DNA of 64,000 nt, from contig CM054060.1 in the NCBI GenBank assembly GCA_028641055.1, forward strand, positions 165,072,416 to 165,136,415, written 5' to 3'. Position 1 is the first letter of the stretch, and every line of letters begins with the position of its first letter. The notes beneath the pieces were generated by a model, which made no database searches, was not told the DNA's origin, and worked only from the letters and a program-made list of their open reading frames with translations. This DNA is from Alopecurus myosuroides (taxonomy: Eukaryota; Streptophyta; Magnoliopsida; Poales; Poaceae). This document shows positions 11,709 to 21,232 of this stretch, piece by piece. Position numbers and translations under genes: made by a program.

Positions 11709-13234
11709 TTGATTGAATTTTCGCTTATCTTGTGCTATCCCCCTGTTGCTTTCTTAGGAGCAGGTGCTAGTGGTTCGAAGGGTGGAGGTCGCAAGCGTGT
11801 AGCCAAGCGAGTCCGTAAGAACCCCGAGGAAGATGAAGCCCCTGAGGTTATGCCACAGGGTACGACAAGGAGACAAAGGTCCATGAACATGAAATCCAAG
11901 GCAACTAAGGACAAGCCAGTGGTTAACATGTCAGATGAGCAGTTTAGGAGGGAGAGGAGGACCATTCCCTACAATCATCCTAGGGAAGCTCGAGCAAATG
12001 AGTGCTTCTGGACACGGTTTCAGGAGAGGATCTTTTATGAGGAGTATCCACTTAACAAAAACAAAGTGGTTACTCAATTCTCTATCAATGTTGCACACAT
12101 GAGAGCCAAGATGGACTATTTTGGTGAAGCCCTGGAGATTTGCGAGGAATTTGGGATTCTGGATTTCATTGAGCTGAACGAGGATTATGATGAGCATCTA
12201 ATGGCCCAGTTCTATGCCACTCTGTACTTCCACACCGATGAGAGGAAGATCACGTGGATGACGAAGGATCAGAAGTTCTCTGCGTCTTGGAGTCAGTTTG
12301 CTACCATTTTGGGCTTGCAGGACTTTGGTGAGACACCAGATGCTGATTTCTACTCCACGTACTTCAGACTTCCCTATCCTGAGAAGTCCATGCCACTCAC
12401 TGAGTTGTATGACCTCTATATTCCTAGACGTGCTGTGGTTGGGCAGTCCAAGCATCTGTTGCCAGTCTATGATATCCTCCGTAGGATTTCAGGAACACTT
12501 TGACTCCTCGGGTGGGAAACTTTGATCGGATCCATGGTTCTCTTGTTGACTTGATGGTAGTCTCTCACAGGCGTCGTGGTGATGGGCTGAGGATTGATAT
12601 TATGGAAATTCTGTACAATGAGATGTACAACTGCATCATGAGAAGGAGAGTGTCAATCTTTGCATCCTTGCTCTATAAGCTCATCTCCACCACTTGGCGC
12701 ATTGCCAAGCTTGCTGATGCTCTGTTGGACAATGATCATGAGCTAAAGACTTATGTTGTCAAGGACCTTCGCATCAAGAAGCATGCCACTCCTCTACTTG
12801 GTCCGGATGATCTTGGTCCGGACACGGATGGCTCTAGTGACTCAGATTTTGAGATGCAGGGGAGAGCTCCCAAGGATGGCTTTCGCAACTGGATGACTTC
12901 TACCTTGAAGAAGATCTTATGCCGCCAGATTGATATGGAGGACAAGGCATATCGTGCCCATGTTCGTAGCAAGGAGGAGCGACAACTGACACGTGACAGG
13001 TTTGCCCATCTGGGGGTGCATGTTCGTGCTGGGTCTGAGGACAGGATTACAACTTCTGGGGAGTGGAAATCCAAGCAAGGAAATGTGTGGGTTGATCCCG
13101 AGCTTCTAGACGATGCCACTACTTCTCGCGAGCCTTGGACTCGTGGTGAGACAGACGAGGAAGTTGAAGATGTGAACTCGGAGGATGAGCGCAATCTTGG
13201 CAGCCCGGCTCGTGCGTCTAGCTCCGACGAGTGA
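11709..13234 (+). pseudogene. Extra ORF downstream of Copia pol ('putative plant transposon protein' type)
   Basis: Two overlapping frames (11709-12503 and 12500-13234) make one protein-like sequence of roughly 500 residues, separated by a single-base shift near 12488. Neither listed frame begins with ATG. The N-terminal part is basic (KRVAKRVRKNPEED). The middle has RFQERIFYEEYPL and a helical region resembling the plant retrotransposon domain often annotated as putative plant transposon protein. The C-terminal part is acidic and Ser-rich, ending near DVNSEDERN. It sits where SIRE/Maximus elements carry an additional, sometimes called envelope-like, ORF. Envelope function has not been shown for such ORFs and I see no clear signal peptide or membrane anchor. 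Confidence 0.7.
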
Positions 13235-13636
13235 CCTCCAGGGACGCTAGCATCGCCTCTTCCCTTTTTGGTGCATTGATGCCAAAGGGGGAGAGAGTTC
13301 TATTAGGATCGTTGCATTTGCTTGGGTTTGTGTTTTGTGTGTCAAACTTTGTGTCGTGTGTGCTTGTGAGTTGAACCGTTTGTGTTAAAGTTTGTGTGGT
13401 TGGTCGAACCATTTGATGTTATGGATTTGGATTTTATGGTCTTTATCTTTCTTCTCAAGCAAGCATTCATATTATCTATCTATTGTACCTTGCTAGGTTT
13501 CAAAGAGTTAGGGGGAGCACACTTTGTAAAAGAGACCAAAGTTTGCCTCATAAGAAAATTGTTATTATGTTTCACTCTCTAGAAGTGCTCGTCCAAATTC
13601 TTTGAACCTCTCTTAGTTGTGTTGTCATCAATCTTC

Positions 13637-13649
13637 AAAAAGGGGGAGA
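13637..13649 (+). other. Polypurine tract
   Basis: AAAAAGGGGGAGA lies directly upstream of the 3' LTR start (13651), the position required for plus-strand priming. Confidence 0.78.
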
Positions 13650-13650
13650 C

Positions 13651-15108
13651 TGAAAGTGCATTTTGCATCTTTGATCTCTCTTAGGTTTTGGAGTTGATAA
13701 CAACACCACTAAGCTTCTAACAGTGCGTCAAGTATTTCAGGTTAGATCAACTAGACGCCAAAAAGGTGAAGAGGTTTCCAAGACATTGCCACCAAAACTG
13801 TCTTGGTCCAGCGGTAGTATCGGGCGTGGCAGCGGTAGTACCGCTCCGCACAGGAAGCGGTAGTACCGCGCCCAGTACCGCCGGCAATACCGCTACGAGA
13901 GAAATGCTCTTTGTTTCGCACGGTACTGAGGCGGTAGTGGCTCGGTAGTACCGCTGCACCCAGTTCAGTTTTGAGCAAATCCTTGCTCAGCGGTAGTATC
14001 GCTACTGGCTGGCGGTAGTACCGCTCCCTCCAGGAAGCGGTAGTACCGCCCCCAGTACCGTCTCTTCTACCGCTGGCTAGGAAATTGCTCTCTGTATCGC
14101 ACGGTACTAGAGCAGTAGTGGCTCGGTACTACCGCCAGCCACTTCGAATTTATTCAAAGTGGGTGGCCAGCGGTAGTACCATGGCGCACTCGCTGTAGTA
14201 CCGCTGCTGGAGTACCACGGTACTTTAGCAGCAGTACCGCCTGTGCTCTGCGTCTGAGATGCGCTAATACCGTGTGGATACCCAGGTGGCGGTAGTACCG
14301 CTGGGTCCAGCGGTAGTACCGCCACCTGGGTATCCACACGGTATTCCAGCGGTAGTACCGCCAGACACGAAAAGGGTCAAAACGGCTAGTTTTGGGATGG
14401 GGCTATAAATACCCCATCCCCTTCTTCCCCAAGAGGTAGCTCGTCCCAGCATTAAAGTCAAGCATTTATTGAGCTCCAAAAGCTAGATCTCTCTCAATCC
14501 CTCCACCCAAACTCGTTGATACTTGGAGGATTGAAGGAGAAGACACGGATCTACATCTTCACCGACTAGTTCTTCATTTCCCCCTCTCTAGCTAGAGGGA
14601 TCTAGCATAGGGTTTCCTCTTGTGGAGAACCTAGGCATATTGTTATTTGTTGGTGATTCAAGAAGAGTTGGGAGCCCCCGATTTGGTTGTGGGTGTGTGC
14701 CCCAAGTTGTTTGTAAAGGACTCGATCCCCGCCTCAAAGGGGTTCAATAGTGGAAGGTGAACTAGGCCTTTGTGGCGGAGTTCATCGGAGAATAGAGTGA
14801 GGCATTTGTGGCGTTGAGTAGGCCTTTGTGGCGATCTCACACCCCTCCAACGAGACGTACTCCCTTAACAAGGAGGAACTCGGGAATACATCGTGTCTCC
14901 GTGTGCTTCACTTTGGTTACCTCGTTCCCTCGCTCCCTTTACTTATCGCTTGCATTGTGTTTATCACTATCTTTGTCATATAGGTAAATTCACCTTAGTT
15001 GCATTATCTAGATAATTTACCTTTGTGTCAAGCCTAATTCAAAAGAATAATTAAAATTGGTCGTAGCACCTATTCACCCCCCCTCTAGGTGGCCATACTT
15101 TACTTTCA
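13651..15108 (+). repeat. 3' LTR of Copia element
   Basis: Near-identical to 2974-4395 but 36 bp longer overall, mainly through extra sequence at about 14307-14345 that forms a hairpin with its left neighbour. TATA box at 14404-14411. Ends ACTTTCA, followed by the TSD CCAAA. Confidence 0.95.
14266..14345 (+). repeat. 39-bp inverted repeat with 2-bp loop, only in the 3' LTR
   Basis: The arms 14266-14304 and 14307-14345 are complementary at all but the central base of the GGTAGTACC motif. The 5' LTR has the left arm sequence but not the right arm. Confidence 0.85.
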
Positions 15109-15479
15109 CCAAATTGCCGTCGGCGTATTAAAAGTTGTCACCATATTTTTTCCAAAAAAATATAAGTTTTTTATATTTTTTATTTCTATTTCAAAATTTC
15201 CCACTTAGCCACACACTTAATCTAGTCAACGTATTTACCCTGGTCAAACTTCCCATTCGCTCACCCATCATTAAATTTTTGTAGTCCAAGCACGTTTAAC
15301 TTTTGATTTCCTTCCAAATTAGCTTCCAAATGAGAAGTTAAAACTTACTGATAATGCTATCATATCAATAATATTAACCCATGGCTCATGATGTTACGCT
15401 CTTTTATTGTTTAAGTTTTATAATTTTATTTGAATAAATAACAATGATTGTGTAATAATATTTTTTGAATAAATAATTA

Positions 15480-17010
15480 TAAAATAAATTTTACTTTATT
15501 TTCCTTTTTATATTTAATATGAAATGATTCATATCTTTAAATTCGTAAATCGAAATTTAACAAATAAAATGTCTAAGTCGATTAAAAAATGATAGGAATT
15601 AAAATATGATAACCATATCAAAGAAACATTGTTAGTTTTAGAAAATTTGACCTCTTTCGCTGAATAGTCATGGTGGCCATTTTGACCCTTTTTTCAAAAA
15701 AAATCAAATAAAGTGAAAAAAACTCAAAACAATATTTCCTTGGGATGGAGTCCTTTTATGTGCACTAGTTGCTATGAAAATAATAGACTTGATTTTTGAC
15801 AAATTGTTCAAAAAAATCTTCACAAAAAGATCTATTATGTATAAAACATCTATAAGTTTCAAGCCAAATGAGCAAAAGCTATGGCAATTCCAACGGAATA
15901 GTTTTTGATAAAGTTTTCATATTCGACAAATAGGTGTATTTTCCTATAGGAAACAATGGTTCTGGAGGGATTTTAAAATTACTTTTATAAATATTATTTT
16001 CTGTTTTTTAAGTGGCAAAAATGACTTTTTTTGTTAACCAAGAGCAAAAAATATTGTGCAAAATGACACACATCTAATTTTCACAAAGAGTAGTCATATT
16101 TTATGGATAATCTCCAAGTATTAAGAATTTTCTTGATTTCTATCCAGTTTCGCCTAGTCAAATGAGATTATGTTGATTTCCGAAAGTAATCCCAATTTGA
16201 ACTACAAGTGTTTGATAGTTTGGTTTGAAATTCTTTACAAAATTATTTGAAGGTACACAACTAGTAGTTATATCACAGAAACATCGATAGTTTTAGAAAA
16301 TTTGATCTCTTTCGATGAATAGTCATGGTGAACATTTTGACCCTTTTTAAAATGAAATAAGTGAAAAAAATCAAAAACATATTTCCTCTGGCAATGGAGT
16401 CCTTTTAAGTGTACTAGTTTCTATGAAAAAGGATATACTCGACTTTTCACAAATTCTTCAACAAAATTTTCACAAAAAGATTTATCATGTATAAATATCT
16501 ATAAGTTTCAAGTCAAGCGGCCAAGTTATGGCACTTTCCACGGTACAGTTTGTGATAAAGTTCTCATATTAGACAAATATGTGTACCTTGGTATAGGAAA
16601 CAATGGTTCTGAAGGGATTTTTCAATTTATTTTTATAAATATCATTTTCTTTTTTCTAAGCGGCAAAAATGATTTTTCTGTGAACCAACTACAAAAAATA
16701 TGGTATAAATGACATCCATCTAATTCTCACAAAGAGTAGTCCACATTTCATGGATAATCCTAGGAATTTTCTTAATTTTTATCTAACTTCGCCTAGTTAA
16801 ATGAGTTTATGCCGATTTTCAAAAATAATTTCGCCTAGTTAAATGAACTTTTCTTATGCAAAAGATGAGTTAGTTGTAATATTTGGATTGCTCTCATCTG
16901 TCTAATCAATTTAGACATTTTATTTGTTAAATTTTAATTTACGGATTTAAAATATGAATTATTCCATTTTAAATGAAAAATAGAAGAAAAATAAAATAAA
17001 AAACATAGCT
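15480..17010. repeat. Inverted subterminal repeat of the CACTA element
   Basis: The AT-rich stretch 15480-15585 matches the reverse complement of 16905-17010, including TAGACATTTTATTTGTTAAA on one side and its complement on the other. Together with the GCCGACGG repeats outside, this gives the element long, decayed inverted arms. Confidence 0.7.
15610..16810 (+). repeat. Diverged tandem duplication, period about 653 bp, in CACTA interior
   Basis: Phrases such as TTAGTTTTAGAAAATTTGA (15632) and ATAGTTTTAGAAAATTTGA (16285) recur with an offset near 653 bp. Later landmarks repeat in the same order (TATAAGTTTCAAG, AGGAAACAATGGTTCTG, GGATAATC). No coding potential. Confidence 0.75.
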
Positions 17011-17154
17011 ATGCCGACGGTTTTGCCGTCGGCGTAGTCCTATACGCCGACGGTTAATTTGGGCCGACGACCAGTTTGCTAGGCAGCCCAGCTCGGTCCC
17101 TAAGCCGACAGCGCAGGCGGTGGCCGTCGGCGTATCGCGTTTTCCTGTAACGTG

Positions 17155-18129
17155 CGAACCACTTAAATTAGATTTAGAACTAAAAATTTGTATTTCTATA
17201 AATTAGGGCTAGCTTGACGCAAACGGAAAAGAATTAGGACCCTTTGCATTTTACTCGCGATGCACGCATGCAAGTCCCTAGACAGTTCACCAAATTAGCA
17301 TTTACAAGGGTAAAATGTTCCATGGACCTCACGCTCCACAGACGAATAGCATCAAAGCAGAGAGAGGAAGAGGGCGCAGGCAAAAAATAATTGTTCCCTT
17401 CACAGCCGCAACCTATTAAACGACAAAGAGAAAGATCAAAAGATCGGTTAGTGCAGGATCTGTCGTTATCCATGCATGAGTTGGAATCAAGGATAGAGAC
17501 GATCGTGCATAAGCCTCAGGTGATGTTAACCTGCACGCATTGGTCGATCATTCACTGCACTACCTGCGGAACTATCAGCTGGTTAATTATCAATTCTTGC
17601 TAATTAAGTATTCTTCATTCACTGAGACATGCATACACGGAAGTTTAATTATGATAGGTTTGTCTGTTTGTGTTTGCTTTAGACAGTGCATCACATAATT
17701 AGAGTTAGGCGTGCATGGACCATTACGCTTAGTGCATGGGGGCATGTCTTACCCCACCAATGATTCTAGTAGGTTTCCATTTTCCACAAGGCATTTGTAG
17801 GTTGTTGTGTATGGTTTTAGGCTTTTAGCCCAACCTCATAACACAAAAAAGTTGGCTAGCCAAAAATTTCCTTAAAAGTACTGGTTGTCGATGATTTGGC
17901 CAATGTTAGACGATATAAGAAGAAGATTTGACAAACGAACAAGGATATGCCAACATAATTTTCATCATTTAAACGAGGTCCAAAATTTCCGTCATGACTA
18001 ATATTTTAGTAAGGCAGGTTTTGGACAGAAACCAAACATACTTTTTTTTTCAGTTTAACCAAACATACTCTTAAGAGTTGGCAAAGGGGGAGCGGAAGCT
18101 AAAATATTGGCCACGATCCAAACAAGGTA
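17155..18129. other. Spacer without recognisable gene
   Basis: Short frames only (for example 17391-17603). No domain, splice structure or repeat family was recognised. Confidence 0.4.
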
Positions 18130-18222
18130 CTACCTCCGATCCGAATTAATGGTCGGAGAGCTAGCCAAAGTTTTGCCTAAGCTTTGTGTGAATGTGCGAC
18201 CATTAATTCGGATCGGAGGGAG
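18130..18222. mobile_element. Stowaway/Mariner MITE, 93 bp
   Basis: The inverted ends CTACCTCCGATCCGAATTAA and its near-complement are flanked by TA on both sides (18128-18129, 18223-18224). The two ends occupy much of the element, so it can fold into a near-complete hairpin. Confidence 0.9.
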
Positions 18223-18447
18223 TAACTTTTATCGGCTATCAAGTATATAATAACACAGATTTTGGACAGGAAGCACATATTCCCTTTAGATTTTTGGCCA
18301 TCTAGGATTGCCATCCTCTATAGAAAACCTATGGTAAGTTGGGAAAGAAAAGAAGACAAAAGGAACCTGCAAGCTTCCATTTTATCTGTCTATAATCCTA
18401 TCATTGGTTGAATTACATGTAATGCGGTATCGCTACATCCTATGGTA

Positions 18448-18703
18448 CTCCCTCCGTCATAAAATACAAGGCGTGCTATTTTTATGGTGGTATTTGATGC
18501 TTAACTTTGACCATTAACATATTATAAATTATATTGATTGAGACTGTATAAGTGGTACCGTTGGATTCGTGTTGCTAAATTCTTTCATTTCATATATCTC
18601 TATAAAAAATTTACAAATATATTATAAGTATAAATCATGGTCAAAGTTATACGTCGTTGACCAGCGAAATTAAAGGGCGCCTTATATTTTGGGATGGAGA
18701 GAG
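18448..18703. mobile_element. Stowaway/Mariner-type MITE, 256 bp
   Basis: Starts CTCCCTCCGTC and ends GGGATGGAGAGAG, with TA at 18446-18447 and 18704-18705. Interior AT-rich, no ORF. Confidence 0.85.
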
Positions 18704-19011
18704 TAAAAGAACCAATGGTATAAAACTGCATTCCGTGCACCGGTGGTCGAGGCTCTATGTTGTACACTTGCATGCATTTCCTCCAAGCTTTAAAAGTTAC
18801 CCATATTTTTATTCATGCTGATAAATTGTTTCACTTTTTTCTATATCTACATTTTCTTACTAAACCAGGCCCTCCATTTTTTGGTAAATGGTTTTTTCTC
18901 CATTAGTGCTACTATTTGTGTGTGGTCATATATTAGTCCAATGAGTAGGACTAGAATGAGCAAGCTGTATAGAGCATCCAACTTGAAAGATTTCATCGCT
19001 CATCTAGTTAG

Positions 19012-19072
19012 AAAATTTAACATATTAATGTATTTATCCAGACAAAATCTCCAGTTTGTTGTTATTACCTTA
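19012..19072 (+). repeat. 61-bp direct repeat, copy 1
   Basis: Matches 20326-20386 at all but a few positions (AAAATTTAACATATTAATG at the start). The MITE at 19073 begins exactly where the match ends. Confidence 0.8.
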
Positions 19073-19329
19073 CTCCCTCCGTCCATGATAAATTGTACGT
19101 TTTTCTTTTTCGTCGGTCAAATTTATTAAACTTTGACCAACTTTATCGGAAAAAATTCTAGCATTCATGACACCAAATTAGTATCAATAGATTTGTCTTG
19201 ACATAAAGTTTTAAAATATATCATTTTGATGTCATATATATTGCTACAAATTTCTATAAATTTGGTCAAAGTTTAATAAGTTTGACTAAGTGCAAAAGTA
19301 AATGTACACTTATTCGTGGACGGAGGGAG
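19073..19329 (+). mobile_element. Stowaway/Mariner-type MITE, 257 bp
   Basis: Ends CTCCCTCCGTCC and GGACGGAGGGAG, flanked by TA at 19071-19072 and 19330-19331. The interior (GTCAAATTTATTAAACTTTG and similar) is the reverse complement of the element at 40709-40965. Confidence 0.92.
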
Positions 19330-20325
19330 TATATTATCATGTATACGTAGACATTATTTTTCTAGGATCAGTTCATGGCCAATGAAAAGTGTTGTGCAAT
19401 TTGAACTTATTTCATTGTTTATTGTGAAAAATAGTTGCATTATCATAGAATATGTTTGGCTAGCCAAACGATAAAGTAGGTAAATCTGGTTAGTCAAATG
19501 TCATTATCATGATCCATCTATGCAAAATGCAACCTTAGTATATATGTTGATTAATTGGAGACAAACCTTGGTTTTTGTTGTTGTTGAGGAAAACAGTAGG
19601 ACTCTAGTGTATATTTTGATTGATTTTTTAAAAGTATCCACAGACGAAAAAAAATATAGTGACAAGAGGAACAAAAAAAATGAGGTACATGTTAATTGGA
19701 ATTCTTTACCCCGGTTTTGGAAGTGTTCTAGTGCTCCGTGTTGACCTTATGGATAACCCAGTCCAAATCTTCTTCGAATTTCTTCTTGCGTCTAAATATA
19801 GTGGCTCTGATTCCTGTGAAAATATGGCCATGCCGAGTAGTACAAATAGCTTCAGGTGCCTCCATAAACAAAGATTGATTGAAAAAACTTCTCGAAGATA
19901 TGCCAAATAGGATAAAAATCGGACCGCCAGGGTGGCCCATGAGCAATGAGACAAGAGACCTCATAGGGCGGCCTAGCAGGCAAAAGCGCAGGATGGCGGA
20001 TCTACCTCCTCAAGGAAGACTAGAGATGGTGGCCCGGTGTGACGTCAGACGTGGAGTACAAGCCAGACATGGATAGTCGTCCTAGTTAGGTCTCCATCTC
20101 GTAGATGGTCCATACTGCATCCCGTAAGTCATAGTCCGGCTATCTATGTAAAGCTAGACTAGGGAGCCTCTAGGTTTAGCTCTAAGCATACAAACACAAT
20201 GTAACATATTCGAGGTTGTGCCCTAATAATAATATTGCAGGACGTAGGGTGTCGCCACCATTATGGTGCCTAAACCTGGGAAAACCTCGTGCATCCCGTC
20301 ACTGGAAACAGCTCATGCTTGTTTT
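19330..20325. other. Spacer with probable LTR scrap
   Basis: Mostly AT-rich with short frames. From about 19935 to 20310 the sequence has LTR-end character (GCCTAAACCTGGGAAAACC near 20270), like Gypsy LTR termini, but no paired copy or TSD was found. Confidence 0.3.
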
Positions 20326-20386
20326 AAAATTTAACATATTAATGTATTTATCCAGAAAAAATCTCTAGTTTGTTGTTATTAACTTA
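20326..20386 (+). repeat. 61-bp direct repeat, copy 2
   Basis: Second copy of 19012-19072, lying between an LTR-like scrap and a snippet that resembles the head of the solo LTR at 20880. Confidence 0.8.
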
Positions 20387-20879
20387 TATCGATGCTCCAT
20401 GCTTGTTTTTTTATCCAATACCTTTATGTTTTTTATCCCCACGGTCTACCTCCGGAATATGGCACCCCATACCGTGTCCGCGTTCCTAATACCCTAACAA
20501 TTATTTTGAAAAATTGTACGATAGTACGAACATATGAAGTTGGAATAACCCAACTAGGCACCAAGACTTCGATAGTGGTACCTTTCTTGATATTATTGGT
20601 ACCTTGCAAAAACATTCTAATGTTCCTTGTGTTTTATTTTGTGAATACTAATTATCCTTATGTTAATGCTTCTAAATGTTGTTTTGGAATGTGTATTGCT
20701 AAGATATGCTAGATGAGAAGATGGAATTGACAAGAAAATACCTATGATCTCACTCAAGCTTAGGGATGCTTGGGAACCTTTACATTTGAAATTTTACTTG
20801 CATTTCACTTTGTGATCTTAGTGCTAGTGTTTCTACAATGCTTAAATTTGTATATGACATGCTTGGTTTAAATACTATG
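20387..20879. other. Spacer; contains a short copy of the downstream LTR head
   Basis: GCTCCATGCTTGTTTTTTTA and neighbouring bases (about 20393-20430) recur at about 20912-20950 in the solo LTR. The rest, including a 106-codon frame at 20392-20712, is unassigned. Confidence 0.35.
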
Positions 20880-21225
20880 TGATACGTTTCAAACGTATCT
20901 ATAAATTTTGACGCTCCATGCTTGTTTTTTTATCCAATACCTTTATGTTTTCACATATTTTCTTTCGTTTTCCGGACGTTTTCATGGACTAACCTATTGA
21001 CAAGATGTCACAGCGTCAGTTCCTGGAAAAGTTGTTCTCGAAATATTTTTGGAATTGGACGAAACGAAGGCCAAAATCCCCATTTTCTTAACACGTCAAC
21101 GGAGTCCAAAGGAGACCCGGAGGGGGGCTCCGAGGCAGCCACACCACCTGGTGGCGCGCCCCCCTCTGGTCGCGCCGCCACATGGTGTGGGCCCCTCGGG
21201 CGCCCACCGACATCGCCCTTTCGCC

Positions 21226-21232
21226 TATATAT
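21226..21232 (+). promoter_or_regulatory. TATA box in the solo LTR
   Basis: TATATAT in GCCTATATATCCCC, followed about 30 bp later by a leader with ATAAACCCTAAA, the usual plant LTR core promoter layout. Confidence 0.5.

Larger units (their letters stand above)
2974..15108 (+). mobile_element. Complete Copia LTR retrotransposon (SIRE/Maximus-like layout) inserted in the CACTA element
   Basis: The element starts TGAAAGTG and ends ACTTTCA. It is flanked by the exact 5-bp duplication CCAAA at 2969-2973 and 15109-15113. It has two LTRs (1422 and 1458 bp), a tRNA-Met-type PBS, gag with a zinc knuckle and long coiled coil, pol in Copia order (protease, integrase, RT, RNase H), a long non-coding spacer, an extra ORF downstream of pol, and a polypurine tract. 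A downstream extra ORF together with long LTRs is typical of the SIRE/Maximus lineage. Many stops and frameshifts show that this copy is dead. Family name not assigned. Confidence 0.95.
2893..17154. mobile_element. Non-autonomous CACTA (En/Spm) element, split by a Copia insertion
   Basis: The left end begins CACTACAGGAAA at 2893, followed by subterminal copies of GCCGACGG-type repeats. The right end carries the same GCCGACGG repeats in inverted orientation (about 17010-17140) and finishes CCTGTAACGTG near 17154. The right terminus is imperfect (CCTGTAGTG would be expected), but AAC occurs just outside both ends (2890-2892 and 17157-17159), consistent with a 3-bp target duplication. Without the 12.1-kb Copia element the CACTA is about 2.1 kb and encodes no transposase. 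The interior is AT-rich, with an inverted repeat (about 15480-15585 against 16905-17010) and a tandem duplication. Confidence 0.75.

Noticed and set aside
12500..13234. Separate second gene downstream of the extra ORF
   Set aside because: The frame does not start with ATG and continues the same protein after a one-base shift.
3128..14370. CRISPR-like appearance of repeated GCGGTAGTACCGC units
   Set aside because: Spacing and units are irregular, copies lie in eukaryotic LTRs, and no cas genes exist in the window.
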